Below, piece after piece: positions 34,620-46,135 of a stretch of DNA of 64,000 nt. The notes under the pieces are model-generated. The model was given only the letters and a program-made list of their open reading frames with translations, was not told the DNA's origin and did no database searches. The position numbers and the translations under genes are program-made. Source of the stretch: Carnegiea gigantea (Eukaryota; Streptophyta; Magnoliopsida; Caryophyllales; Cactaceae); contig JAKOGI010001267.1 of the NCBI GenBank assembly GCA_029747015.1, forward strand, positions 1 through 64,000, read 5' to 3'. Position 1 is the first letter of the stretch. Each line of letters starts with the position of its first letter.

Positions 34620-35155
34620 TGAGTTTCAATTTATGAGTTAGCAAACTTATTTCGTTTATAAGAAGTTTTTAGTTAAAAACGAAGTCAATTTACGAGTTAG
34701 TAAACTTATTTCGTTTATTAGAAGTTTATAAGTTAAAAACGAACTCGATTAACGAGTTAGCAAACTTATTTTGTTTATAAGAAGTTTTAAGTTAAAACAA
34801 AGTCGATCTATGAGTTAGCGAACTTATTTCGTTTATAAGAAGTTTTTAAGTTAAAAATGAGTCGATTTACGAGTTAGCAAACTTATTTCTTTTATAAGAA
34901 GTTTTAAGTTAAAAATAAAGTCGATTTATGAGTTAGCAAACTTATTACATTTATAAGGAGCTTTTAAGTTAAAAAAGAAGTCGATTTACGAGTTAGCAAA
35001 CTTATTACGTTTATAAGAAGCTTTTAAGTTAAAAACGAAGTCGATTTATGAGTTAGCAAATTATTACGTTTATAAGAAGCTTCTAAGTTAAAAACAAAGT
35101 TGATTTACGAGTTAGCAAACTTATTACGTTTATATGAAGTTTTTAAGTTAAAAAT
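34620..35155 (+). repeat. 60 bp tandem repeat array, nine copies (5' LTR)
   Basis: The units are 58-60 bp with the core TTACGAGTTAGCAAACTTAT, then a TTTATAAGAAG and AAGTTAAAAACGAAGTCGAT part. Nine copies can be counted. The left copies have TTTCGTTTATAAG and the right ones TTACGTTTATAAG, so the array grew in at least two steps. Confidence 0.9.
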
Positions 35156-35294
35156 GAATGAACTATAAACATTTCAAAATGTTATAGTCGTTTTGTTAAA
35201 AAGTAAGATTTTAGCAGAGTAAGCAACTGAAAAAGAGAAATGAAATATTTTTTAAAGGCTAAGAAAGTGCTAGGCGATTAGCCAGACCTTGAGG

Positions 35295-35520
35295 GTGGGA
35301 ACTGGACGCAAAGATGGCGTGAGTTGTTTCCCCCAAAGGTAATGTTGGGAACTAAACGCAAAGATGGCGTGAGCTGTTCCCGGGAACTGGACTCAAGATA
35401 TGACTATCTTGGTATGAGCTATTCCCTAGATATATTATGACGCGTGACACGTAATAAAACCTTGAGGGGGACTGGACTCAAGATATGACTATCTTGGTGT
35501 GAGCTATTGCCCCACAGAGG
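35295..35520 (+). repeat. Short tandem duplications, GGAACTGGAC type
   Basis: Four successive phrases of the form GGAACTGGACxCAA, then ATG, then GTGAG and CTATTCC(C), alternate between two variants (GCAAAGATGGCGTGAG and TATGACTATCTTGGT). The 3' LTR has three (42385-42515). Confidence 0.7.
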
Positions 35521-36897
35521 ACAATATCAAAGTTAGAGTTGCTCTGCTAAAATGCATTGTGGCCAAAAAGTTAAGCACTTATACCCGGGGATAACGTGAG
35601 TTGTGAGTGACGATCTCACTTAGGGACAGTGTAGATCTCTCCTATCCAGCACAATAAGATGTTTTTGTGCTATGAGTAAGTTCCTAATAAATAGGAAATT
35701 AGCATTTTGCCATTTTAAGCATTTTAGAAAAGAAAGATTTCTAAGGGCCATTATGGGGCCATATTGAATAAGATTCGAAAAGTTTATAAGGGTCATTAGA
35801 GGACCATTATAGAAGAAGTTCTTTTAAAGAATATGAGCCTCAAGAGGCTAAGTAAAATGTTTCTAAGAAAAGAAAGAAAGCTTTCAAATGTATATATCCT
35901 GCACATATTTTATGAACGTGACTCCAAGTATAGTCAAATGAAGTTTCAAATGAAGTATGATTACATCCTTGTAATGCATCGTACATTCAAGCTTTTCAAT
36001 GTGCATATTCTATGGAAGAATGTTTCCTGCCAAGTCTCTCTTACCAATTTCGATGTTTCGAGAATTTTTAGAAAGAATTATAAGCTTTAAAGAAGTTGGC
36101 GTGAATTAAAAACTATTCCTAGAATATATCAAGAATCACTGTGTTTTCAAAAGTATATTTGAAAGTTTCATACTCACTTTTTGTGCTTACTTGTTTATGT
36201 GCTTGAATGCTTGTGAGAAAGGAAGATTGGTCATTAAGGGCCTAGGGATGAATTAAAGGACTTGTGTGAAGTATAAGGGTGGTAATCTTTCCTTAGGGGC
36301 TATGTTTGCCTAATATGATAGTATTGTATAAATACGTGATATGTCACTATTATTGGTATTATTACCTATAAATGGTTTTGGTTTTAAGGAGTAGGGGAAT
36401 TCTCACTGAGCATTTGGCTACTCATCTCTTTACTTATTCCCTTTCCCATGTTCAGTTTGAGCAGGTATAAGAGGATTTTGAAGTTATTTTGATGCCGACC
36501 CATCAGAAGTCTTTTGCCAGCTTTGCAAGTGTTCGATGCCTACCACGTTGCAAATATTTAAGTTTATTGTTGTATGTGAAAGCATGTAGTCGGCTCTATA
36601 CCTGTATATGTATTACTTTAACCCTTGTGTTGGTTGGTTGACTGTTAGTAATGCCAGGCCTGAGGTGATGAATTTAGTTATTTTATTCCATGTATTGTCT
36701 TATTACCAGTTTTCAGGTACCCTTAGCTGAGCTAAGACCCTAAAATGTCGCCAAAACAATGGAAGTTCTTGCAGTTTCGTTTTAGAATGCATATCTAAAT
36801 GCTAATCCAAACTCTCGATCTTCAAGAGCCTTAAGGATTTTCCTCCAGGAAGTCCTGGCAGTGCGACCCCTCCTTGGGTTGGGGGTGTTACATTAGG

Positions 36898-36915
36898 TGG
36901 TATCAAAGTCATAGG
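36898..36915 (+). other. Element D primer-binding site (tRNA-iMet)
   Basis: TGGTATCAAAGTCATAGG starts 5 bp after the LTR end and differs from the initiator tRNA-Met complement at three or four positions. Confidence 0.8.
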
Positions 36916-37489
36916 TTTGCATTATGCATTTAGATATCATAATAGGTGTGTGCTGTGCGAAATACGTGACTTATGTGCTTATGTGATCGTGTCTTGCTTG
37001 GTTTTACTCGTATTAACAAGGGTATAACTTATGATATGTGTATATTTATAATGGTTTTTCCCCTCACGCTTATAGTGGTAGTGTCGGATGGTTTTCCACA
37101 TCGTCGATTTCGTTTATCTACCTTTCTGGTTGGCCACATGAAATGCGGTTATATTTTGGCATGCAATGGAGGTGCACAGCTAAAGAGTGCCCAACGGAAT
37201 CAGCCAAAGTACTTGGGCAGCAAGTTTTACAAGGAAAATGCCTTTGGACAGAAGATGGAAGGAAGTAAACCTCACCTTACGGCATTTGACCTTATGCAGG
37301 GAGGAATGTGCTCCTTATTCCTATCGGGGTTTAGTAGAATTCCTACTATAAGCAGAGCGCTATATAGACCAATTGGGATTCACTTCACGCTAAAGAAAAG
37401 CTACTGCCGTCCAGGTTGTCCAAACCGAGCTTATCCAACCTACGGTGAGCCAACTCCTCCCCACCACTATGACTGAGAGAAGTCAACTA

Positions 37490-37780
37490 GAGTTTCTCCA
37501 AATGAGGCATCTCTTCAATTAAAGGCCTCAAGCAGAGTGCTATAATCGAGTTGCCGTAATGTGGGTGCGCTGGATGGATGCCTATGGAACGTACTACCCC
37601 CAAGGATGGCAAGCTACCATGCTCAGGATGAAAGAACTAGTAGATGAGACGCCCAACATAGAGTATACTCCCACTCTGGTATTACAAGAGCTCTTAGCCC
37701 TTAGCAATGACCAATCTGAGAGTCTAGGTGAATCCATAGCTGACACCTTCTCTAGAAATGACACTTCATATGATGAATAG
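37490..37780 (+). pseudogene. Extra ORF remnant upstream of gag in element D
   Basis: A frame open for about 90 codons, one internal stop near its start, ends in TAG and encodes an acidic peptide (WMDAYGTYYPQGW, then TPTLVLQELLALSNDQ). The composition looks protein-like and it sits between the primer site and gag, where Tekay elements usually have only a leader. It is unlike the known gag. It may be an added ORF, a captured fragment, or the decayed N-terminal part of another element. The preceding 36973-37476 frame is open but has no protein-like features. Confidence 0.4.
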
Positions 37781-38135
37781 AGTAGGGTAGCGTGAACCAG
37801 GTTCATGAATGTTATGTTATATGTCAATAAGTTCAATGTAAGCCTGACTCCTAAGTCACATTATAAATGTTCAATGAAGGTGCTTGCCAAGTGTTATGAA
37901 TCCACTAGTTTGTTCAAGCATATACGTGCATTTCCTTGAGTAAAATGTGATATGCATGTATAATTACGCGAAGGTTGAGCTGAGACTAAACTAATAGCCA
38001 TACATAACATCTTTCAGCCACTTGCAAATCATTTCATTCATCAAGGAAGCCTACCCTTATTAGTCCTAGAGCAATTACGTGTTAACCCCTAGTTAAAAAT
38101 AAAACTAAGTGATCCTTTGTGTGAATGTGTGACAG

Positions 38136-39110
38136 ATGCCTCCTTGACACAAACTAATACTAGAACCAACTGCCATAGAGATGACATGTCAGTTTAATAA
38201 GCTTAAACCTCCCAAATTTGAAAGTGGAGCTGACCCTATGGTATACGAGGAGTGACTTCAGAGAATGGTAAACTTATTTTAAATCATGGAATGCTCTGAG
38301 AGGTTCAAGGTGCATCTGGCCACCTATCAATTTGAAAAAGAAGCTGAGTTCTGGTGGGGGACAGTGAAACCTAGGGCAGGTGAACCTGCGTTGACCTGGA
38401 ACTAACTGAAAACTTTACTGGACGCTCAATATTACCCCCAAGACATAAGGAGAGTTAAGGAATAGGAGTTCTTATGCTTGAAGTAAGGAGAAATGAGCGT
38501 AATAGAATATGCAGCGAAGTTCAATGAGCTGATCCGTTTTGCACCAAATCAAGTGGCCACCGAAGAAATGAGAATAGACCACTTTGAACAGGGATTAAAA
38601 GGAGAAGTGAAGTAAATAATAGCGGGGTATACATATACCAGTTTTCAAGAAATGTATCAAAAGATTGTGAAAGTAGCCTGCATCATCAATGAGACCGAAG
38701 TTGAAAATAAAGAAAAGGACAAAGTAAAGAAGAAATTCGGCCGTAGATGATCCAATTCTCAGGGAAACAAAGACTTCAGGAGGTTTAAACCCGATATGAA
38801 ATAGGATAAAGGAAAGCAAACCGCCCAATGGAAACCAAGGAAAACGTGTGACCAGTGTGGACGTCAACACCCTGGCCCATGCAAAAACTTTACTGGCCCA
38901 TGTTTTGGATATGGTAATATGGGTCACAAAGTCGCAAACTGCCCAAGGGCTACATGGAATAGTCAGGGTAATATTCAGAAATTCAGAATAGGAATCAACC
39001 CAGCGGCACAACGAGGTTGTCCACCCGCTTACACTCCCTTAGGGGATAATAAAAGCAACCAGAAACCACTAGCTGGCAATCCGATACTTAGCTAGAAGGA
39101 AAAAAGACTA
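38136..39110 (+). pseudogene. Element D gag remnant
   Basis: It starts ATG CCT CCT and then TGA, where the family has an Arg codon: one C-to-T step. The capsid region reads LATYQFEKEAEFWWGTVKP and later LLDAQYYPQD, EYAAKFNELIRFAPNQV and HFEQGLKGEVK. The zinc knuckle at 38901-38942 reads CFGYGNMGHKVANC: the second Cys is Tyr (TAT at 38910-38912), again one transition from TGT. Seven or more in-frame stops are present. Gag of this type forms the particle and binds element RNA through the knuckle. Confidence 0.8.
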
Positions 39111-39444
39111 GGGAACCTGCTAATACAATGTCGGGTATTCTTCTTATTAACCAACTTTATGCTCCTATCCTATTTAACTCTGGTGCTGCTCACTCTTTTG
39201 TTAACCTTGAATTACGACAAAACTCCCCAATAAGCCTGACGAGATGGACATACAACTCTACGTGACCACTCCTTTAGGAACTAATTATTATACCGACCTT
39301 ACCTTTAGAGATTGCAGTGTTAAGGTACAAGGGAAAACCCTCCCTGTTGACTTGGTACGACTAGAAATCCAAGGATGGGATGTTATTGTCGAGACGGATT
39401 GGATAACTAAGCGTAAAGTGACTTGGATTGTGAAAAGAATGTGA
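39111..39444 (+). pseudogene. Element D protease remnant, end of coding region
   Basis: The active site reads LFNSGAAHSFVN, with Asn (AAC at 39176-39178) where D-S-G is required. After a frameshift the next frame (39244-39444) encodes the C-terminal half, ending DVIVETDWITKRKVTW and a stop. In full-length relatives RT follows here. In this copy only about 50 bp remain before the polypurine tract, so the whole RT-RNase H-integrase block is deleted. Confidence 0.75.
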
Positions 39445-39499
39445 GAGAAGTACCCACATTATTCCTCCAAGTAAGTAATTTTGAGGATGAAATTCTTTT

Positions 39500-39511
39500 A
39501 AGGGGGGAGAG
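39500..39511 (+). other. Element D polypurine tract
   Basis: AAGGGGGGAGAG lies immediately before the 3' LTR, the standard plus-strand primer of Gypsy elements. Confidence 0.85.
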
Positions 39512-42500
39512 TGTAATGCCCGCGTATTTTATTTTCTGTTAAACTATTCGTAATGCCTTTTTACGTTATGAAAATCGTATTTTATTAACGATCTAAGTTA
39601 AATTATTTTCTATGTGCCTATGTGAGCGTTAATTTCATTAAAAAGAATGTTATTGTCACTGTTATTATTACTATTATTATTATTATTAGTTTTGAAAATT
39701 TATTCAATGATTTTTAATAAGCGTTATTAACGATTATTAACGAGTACTAATTCAAGTAGGAACCCGAATACAATTAAGTTGTCAACCTTAGACGAAATTC
39801 GATGTTTATTAAATCGAACCTTGCCATATTTGGGAATGAATAATCGATAAGAGATTGTATTATTCGATTTGAGTTTAGAGTTCGGGATATGAGTTAGGCT
39901 ATCAGTACCAACGATTGATCAGCTTGGAACAAAATAAAAAGAAAGAGAGAGGGAGGGGCATTTTGGCAAATGTATGCATGGTCCTCTTTTTCTCTTTCTC
40001 CTGCCGCGAGCCCCCTTTCCGACATCTCACCCTCTCTCTCAGTCTTCATCTTCTTCCTCCTCTCCTTCTCCACCATACACGCACCTCCAAGCTCCATTTT
40101 TTCAGAGAATGTTTGCCACCCATAGCTGTAAAACTCTCCTATTTGACCACCTCACAAGCTGGCAAGTGTTTAGTGCGAATCTAGGCTGGAATCTGGACAT
40201 ATGCACCACGTTTATGAAGGATTTTGGGGTACGAATTGAAGCACGAACACATGCCCAAGTATGGCCATGCAACTCAGCTCTTAGTTGCTTCAATTTTCTA
40301 CAAATTGGAGTAAAAATTGGCAAATTCAAACACCCAATTCAACCTCAAGTTAGAAAGTGAAATTTGGGTCTGTTTTAGGGTTCAAATTTTGTGAGTTTGG
40401 GCGTGAATTGGGTGCTGCTCGTGCGACCAGAGGGCAAGGTTGGAAATTTGGACTTGTTCGAGTACCCAAAGTCGAGCCAGCAAGCCCTTCGAATGAACAC
40501 CTAGCTTTGAATTGATGTGAGGGCTCCTTTCCTTCTAATTATTACTGTTTTCAACGATTTTAATTAAATTTAGTTAGTGCATGTCGATTCTAAGCTTAGA
40601 AATCAGTTTGGGTGAATTAGAATCGATTGCCTGTTGATTCGATGAGTGGTTGAATGAATAGGTTAGTTGAAGATTTCAAAATAAACAAAATGTGCGGTAG
40701 GACTGTTATAGTAGCAGTTTATCACACTTGAATCCTGTTTTGAATACTAAAGAGGCTAGCTGAATAATTGAAATAATGGTGGAGTAGACTAAATTGGATC
40801 TAAGGATGATGGCTAAATCAGTTTGGGCATGATTAATAGTCTATTCGTAGTAATTACAATGGAATATTACGCCTATGGATATTGGTTTGCGAACTACAAA
40901 GCAAAATATCACTTTAAAGTCTCTATTGCATCGGTTAGTACACTGAAACTCTCTGTTGGTTATTAAGCATGAATGTTATACCTAGATACGATCGTTTCAT
41001 GTATTGTTGGTTTGTGCATGCCAATAATGAACTGAGTTGGTAGTTGGATGGCTTGAGGTGGAACTGTTGAGGAATTTGAGGTTTTTATGGTCAGTGTTGT
41101 GTGAAGAAGGAGCCTAGGTTGTGAATTACCGCAATCATGTGGATTGCAAGGCTATGTATGACTTATTGAGTAGATTCTACCAAGTTGTGCTATAAAGTAT
41201 ATATGTGCTATTTACGAACCCTTTTCTCCTCAATGTGGTAGATGATACTAAGTGTTTAATTCTTGAAATTTAGACATCTTTAAGAAGAATTGTTAAACGC
41301 TTGTTTTCATGATTTTGAATGCTTTTAAGTACATACCAATTGCCTGTCAATTATGAAGATGTTTGTAGCCCAAAATAATCCTAAATCGTCGAACTACTCA
41401 AGGAGTGACTCAACTGAATAGTCGATAGGTTTAGGAAGTCTAAAAGTGAACTAAAAGTGCCTTCGAAAATGTTTTAAGGCATTGGTTTATATGTAACTTC
41501 TCCTTGCATTTAAAAGGATTTAAACGATCTGAAAAGGGGCGACTTAAGGTATTAATTATGAAATCTAGTTTGATTCGTATGCTAGCTGTTTATTTGAGTT
41601 TCGATTGAGTTTTGAGTTACAAGCTAGCAAATTTTTTATGATTTTAAGAAGCGTTTATGTTGAAAAGTTATGCAGACACCTTGTTTGAATTATAAGCAAC
41701 CCAAGCACCTTAAGTTTAGAATAGTGATAAGTTTGAAAACGTTTTAACACTTCAGTTATTATGCATTTCCCTTTTTGAGTTTTATAAAAAAAAGATTTGA
41801 AACGAACTAAAAAGAGGCATCTGAGAATTTTATTACGAACCTGATTTGATTTAAATGCCAACTAAGTACCTTAACTTCCAAATGAATTTCGATTTACGAG
41901 TTAGCAAACTTATTTCATTTATAAGAAGTTTTTAAGTTCATAGTGAATTTGATTTACGAGTTAGCAAACTTATTTCGTTTATAAGAAGTTTTTAAGTTAA
42001 AAACGAAGTCGATTACGAGTTAGCAAACTTATTACGTTTATAAGAAACTTTTAAGTTAAAAACGAAGTCGATTTATGAGGTAGCAAACTTATTACGTTTA
42101 TAAGAAGCTTTTAAATTAAAAATGAGGTCGATTTACGAGGTAGCAAACTTATTACGTTTATCAGAAGCTTTTAAGTTAAAAACGAAGTCGATGTACGAGT
42201 TAGCAAACTTATTACGTTTATAAGAAGTTTTAAAGTTAAAAACGAATGAAGTATAAACATTTCGAAATGTTATGGATGTTTTGTTAAAAAGTAAGTTTTT
42301 AATGAAGTAAGCAACTGAAAAAGAGAAAAGAAAAATATTTTAAAGACTAAGAAAGTGCTAGGCGATTGGCCAGGCCTTCCGGATGGGAAGTAGACGCAAA
42401 GATGGCATGAGCTATTTCCCCCAAAGGTAATGTTTGGAGCTAGATGCAAAGATGGTGTGAGCTGTTCCCAGGAACTGGACTCAAAATATGACTATCTTGG

Positions 42501-43902
42501 TGTGAGTTGTTGCCCCACAGAGGACAATATCGAAGTTAGAGTTGTTCTGCTAAGACGCATTTTGGCCAAAAAGTTAAGTACGTATACCCCGAAGATAACG
42601 TGAATTGTGAGTGACGATCTCACTTAGAGACAGTGTAGATCTCTCCTATCCAGCACAATAAGATGTTTTTATGCTATAAGTAAGTTCCTAATAAATAGGA
42701 AATTGGCAAAATGCCATTTTAAACATTTCAGAAAAGAAAGATTTCTAACGGCCATTACGAGACCATATTGAATAAGATTTGAAAAGCTTATAAGGGTCAT
42801 TAGAGGACCATTACGAAAGAAGTTCTTTTAAAGAATATTAGCCTCAAGAGGCTAAGTAAAGTGTTTTTAAGAAAAGAAAGAAAGTTTTCAAATGTACATA
42901 TCCTGCACATATTTTATGAACGTGTCTCCAAATATAGTTGAATGAAGTTTCAAATGAAGCATGGTTACATCCTAGTAATGCATCGTACATTCAAGCTTTT
43001 CAATCTGCATATTCTATAGAAGAATGTTTCCTACCAAGTCTTTCTTATTAATTTGGATGTTTCGAGAACTTTTTGAAAGAATTATAAGCTTTAAAGAAGT
43101 TGGCGTGAATTATAAACTATTCCTGGAATATATCGAGAGTCACTGTGTTTTCAAAAGTATGTTTGAAAGTTTCATACTCACTTTTTATGCTTACTTGTTT
43201 ACATGCTTGAATGCTTATGAGAAAGGAAGATTGGTTATTAAGGGCCTAGGGATGAATTGAAGGGCTAGTGTGAAGTATAAGGGTGGTAATCTTTCCTTGG
43301 GGGCTATGATTGCCTAATATCATAGTATTGTATAAATACGTGATATGTGACTATTATTGGTGTTATTACCTGCAAATGATTTTGGTTTTAAGGAGTAGAA
43401 GAATTCTTATTGAGTGTGTGGTTGCTCATCTCTTTACTTATTCCCTTTTCCAGGTTCAGTTTGAGCAGGTATAAGAGAATTTTGAAGTTATTTTGGTGCC
43501 GATCCATCGGAAGTCTTTTGCCAGCTTTACAAGTGTTCAATGCCTACCACGTTGTAAATATTTAAGTTTATTGTTGTATGTGAAAGCATGTAATCGGCTC
43601 TGTACCTGTATATGTAGTACTTTAACCTTGTGTTGGTTGGTTGACTGTCAGTAATCCCGAGCGTGTGGCCCGAGGCGATGAATTTAGTTATTTTAGTACA
43701 TGTATTGTCTTATTACCTGTTTTCAGGTACCCTTAGCTGAGCTAAGACCCTAAAACGTTGCCAAAACAAGGGAAGTTCCTCTAGTTTTGTTTTAGAAAGG
43801 ATATCTAAATGCTAATCCGAACCCTCGATCTTCAAGAGCCTTAAGGATTTCCCTCCAGGAAGTCCTGGCGGTGTGACCAGTCCTCGGGTTGGGGGCGTTA
43901 TC
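39512..43902 (+). repeat. 3' LTR of element D
   Basis: It starts TGTAATGCCCGC. The end reads GGGGCGTTATC where the 5' LTR has GGGGTGTTACA, so the terminal CA is mutated, and the GCTAC duplication follows at once. It lacks the MITE, has six repeat units, and has lost about 48 bp near 40626 that the 5' LTR keeps. Confidence 0.9.
41885..42245 (+). repeat. 60 bp tandem repeat array, six copies (3' LTR)
   Basis: Same unit as the array at 34620-35155, but six copies. The two LTRs were identical at insertion, so copy number changed afterwards in at least one of them. Confidence 0.9.
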
Positions 43903-43907
43903 GCTAC

Positions 43908-44412
43908 CTGTAGTCTGAGTCTCTGAACTCCGCAAATGCTTAATGTTAAATTTAATTTGCCAAGTTAATTGATAGGAGAATGAGGTTGTCTGATCTTGAT
44001 TGACGAACTCGATAAAGAATGTTGAAGTAGTCTTCAATCTGGAATTATAGGAGATGCTAAACTAGTTGACTTTGATCTTTGTTACTTGGTAGCTAGAGAA
44101 TGTTTGTAGTACGAGCTGTGGAGCTCACAGAGAATGCTGAATGCTAAGCACTGAAAATGAGGGAGATGACCGCTATTTGTAGGCTCCAAGACTAGGGTTT
44201 TAGTTGGGCTTTGGGCTTAAGCCCATATTTTAGTAATTATCCTTTTACTTTCAAAAGAGAAATAATTACTGTTTTTTCTGGGTCATAAATAATGTGTGGC
44301 GACTTCTAAGTAGCCAGAATTTACATCCATTTAAATTTAATTTAATGACTCCATCTAATTTAATTTGACACGTGATAGCTCTTATTAGCCTCATAAAAAT
44401 TTTATGGTAAGA
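43908..44412 (-). repeat. Element C 3' LTR, right part
   Basis: It continues the LTR cut at 31853 and matches 50580-51112 (for example GAGGTTGTCTGATCTTGATT, GAGATGCTAAACTAGTTGAC and the CACGTG word near 44370). About 50 bp near its end are missing relative to the other LTR. It ends TATGGTAAGA where the intact copy has TACGGTAACA. Confidence 0.7.
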
Positions 44413-45197
44413 GTCATCCATGTACACGAACTTTAAGTGTTTGAAGCAGTTGAATCTCGAAAACTTGGTAGATGATTAAAACTTGGTAGTCATTTTCACC
44501 TTGTCTGGATGGAAGTTGGCGATTTAAATTGCCGGTTACCCAGGTCGCACATTTGGACTTATTCGGCTATAACTCTTGCGTCCTTGAAAAAGAACACAGC
44601 TTTTCTGCCCCCCCTTTTTTTTTTTGGGTGACCTAGGTCAATCATGTAGCTTTGATTTTTTTTTTTTTTGGAACCCAAATTTCATTAATTTCGATTTGCT
44701 GGGGTTGAAACCTATGTGTTGGTTGAATGATTGCTCACCTTGTTGAATCTGATTTTGGCATCTCCCAAAACGGGCTTCGTGGCATGGCAAACTACTTGGA
44801 TAGTACCATATTTTTTTCCCTCTTTTTTTTTTTTAATAGAATTTGACTGCTTGCTGAGTCGTAAGATTGGCAAAATGCCTCATGTTTAAATGTCATACGT
44901 CTCCCCAATTCCCAATTAGTCATGATAGGCTTTGTTATTAATTAATAAAGATTATCAACAAAAAGGGATAGATCTTCTAGTGGTTGTATTGGATTAGGAG
45001 TATGAAACTATAATAGTGCATCATTATATAAAGAATCTCACATACCATTGAGGCTCCTCATCTGCCTGCATCTCATCAATTCTAATGGTGTTTTAACAAG
45101 AAACATAAAGCCATGGGCAGATCTACTCTATTGGAAGGGGTGTCCATGGACACCCATCCGCCAAAAAACATTTAATCAGCTATTATAAATGAGATTA
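44413..45197. other. Element C interior, right of the 3' LTR; unassigned
   Basis: No gene is seen. There are two T-runs with GGAACCC or GGGTGACC after them (44612-44625 and 44659-44671), a third T-rich tract at 44812-44834, and an 18 bp perfect palindrome (45138-45155). The latter part may be a separate DNA element interrupted by the LINE. Confidence 0.3.
45138..45155. repeat. Perfect 18 bp palindrome
   Basis: GGGTGTCCATGGACACCC is its own reverse complement. Similar words occur near the ends of several plant DNA transposons. Here it lies 43 bp before the LINE insertion, with no other terminus identified. Confidence 0.6.
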
Positions 45198-46135
45198 ACC
45201 AGTGCATAAAAGTGGGTTAACAAAAATGGAAGTATGCTTCAGGTGTGCTATGCGATAAGAGGATGCTTGTAGGATTAAAAGACAAGGTTTATCGTATGGT
45301 AATTAAACCTGCTGTATTGTATGGATCGGAGTGTTGTCCTATAAAAAAGACTCAAGTTCAAAGGTTAATGGTTGCTGAGATGAGGATGATTAGATGGATG
45401 TGTGGCTATACGAGTATGGATAGAATTAGTGATGGAGTAATTAGAGCCTTAGTTAAAGTGCTCCCATCAAAGATAAGATGAAAGAAATAAGACTTAGATG
45501 GTCTGGTCATGCGAAAAGAAGGAGTATGGACGCTCTAGTAAGGAGATGTGAGAGGATTAATATTTTCGAAGGTAACAGAGGGAGGGGACGATCAAAGAAG
45601 AGTTTGGACAAGGAGATTAGACGGGACTTGAATGCCATAGGGTTGACGGAGGACATGGCTCAGGATAGGAAACTATGGCGGAATAGGATTAAGATCTTAG
45701 ATCTCAGAGAGTTAGCCTCATAGTAGTCTCTTGGTTACAGTAGGGTAGGTTTGGTTGTGGTTTTTCATATATTGTGTTTGTACGCAGGGAGTACAGGCAG
45801 CTGGGAAGAGACATGTTTATATACCTATGTGTGTTAAGGTATAATACCTTCCTCTTCTATGTTGTACTTATGTTTACATAGTTACTGACACCTGATTTAT
45901 TAATATTTCTTAGTTCAATTCCCTGTTGCTTATCCTTAGTTATGCCCCATAAAATGTTTTCACAAAATCCTTCTTCTTTAATATATTTTCACAAAATCGT
46001 GTTTTCTAGGTCTCTTGGAATCAACCTCTCTACGTGTAGGGCTACCGGTTGAGGTAAGGTTGCCTACATCTGGATCTCCCTAAACCCCGCGAAAGCGGGA
46101 TCCATACTGAGAGGTGGTATTGTTATTGTTGTTGA
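45198..46135 (+). mobile_element. RTE-type LINE, 5' truncated
   Basis: It is flanked by TTATAAATGAGATTA (45183-45197) and TTATATATGAGATTA (46136-46150), a 15 bp target duplication with one mismatch. The body holds the last part of the RT protein, then about 400 bp of 3' UTR with CCCCGCGAAAGCGGGATCC (a strong hairpin near 46085), ending in TATTGTTATTGTTGTTG, the short-repeat tail typical of RTE elements. The insertion is full-length for a truncated copy and was made by target-primed reverse transcription. Confidence 0.85.
45233..45723 (+). pseudogene. C-terminal part of RTE LINE reverse transcriptase
   Basis: A YASGVLCDKR segment leads into KDKVYRMVIKPAVLYGSECC, VAEMRMIRWMCGYT, then after a frameshift near 45475 IRLRWSGHAKRR, RGRGRSKKSLDKEIRRDL and LTEDMAQDRKLWRNRI, ending at TAG (45721-45723). 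This is the post-RT tail found in plant RTE LINEs, often annotated as a host gene. The catalytic RT and endonuclease domains are absent because of 5' truncation. Confidence 0.85.

Larger units (their letters stand above)
31854..36892 (+). repeat. 5' LTR of element D
   Basis: It starts TGTAATGCCCCC and ends GGGGGTGTTACA. It aligns end to end with 39512-43902 at roughly 90% identity by eye. Differences include a MITE (34210-34608), nine rather than six copies of a 60 bp tandem repeat, and about 60 bp missing near 33375 that the 3' LTR keeps. A CT-rich leader block lies at 32330-32440. Confidence 0.9.
31854..43902 (+). mobile_element. Element D: non-autonomous Tekay/Del-like Gypsy element with giant LTRs
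   Basis: It is bounded by an exact 5 bp duplication GCTAC (31849-31853 and 43903-43907). It has a 5' LTR of 5039 bp (including a MITE), a tRNA-Met primer site, a decayed leader, gag, part of a protease, a polypurine tract and a 3' LTR of 4391 bp. Only 2.6 kb is internal, and RT, RNase H and integrase are wholly absent: the protease runs almost directly into the polypurine tract. The intact cis-signals and target duplication fit movement in trans by a full-length relative. Gag wording (MPP start, QYYPQ, EFWW) and the TGTAATGCCC terminus point to Tekay/Del chromoviruses. Confidence 0.85.

Noticed and set aside
34620..35155. Regular 60 bp repeats considered as a CRISPR-like array
   Set aside because: Units are contiguous with no variable spacers, the genome is plant nuclear, and the same array sits in both LTRs of one retrotransposon.
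36898..36915. tRNA-Met-like sequences (also at 1739, 2325 and 11188) considered as tRNA genes
   Set aside because: Only the 3'-terminal complement is present, placed right after LTR or viral termini: primer-binding sites, not tRNA genes.
36973..37476. 167-codon frame after the element D primer site
   Set aside because: No ATG-based or protein-like pattern, odd residue composition, and an overlapping frame of similar quality. More likely leader sequence by chance open.
38595..39011. 138-codon minus-strand frame
   Set aside because: It is antisense to the element D gag; the sense strand carries the zinc-knuckle motif.
39974..40360. 128-codon plus-strand frame
   Set aside because: Counterpart of the previous frame in the 3' LTR; the open frame arises from CT-rich composition.
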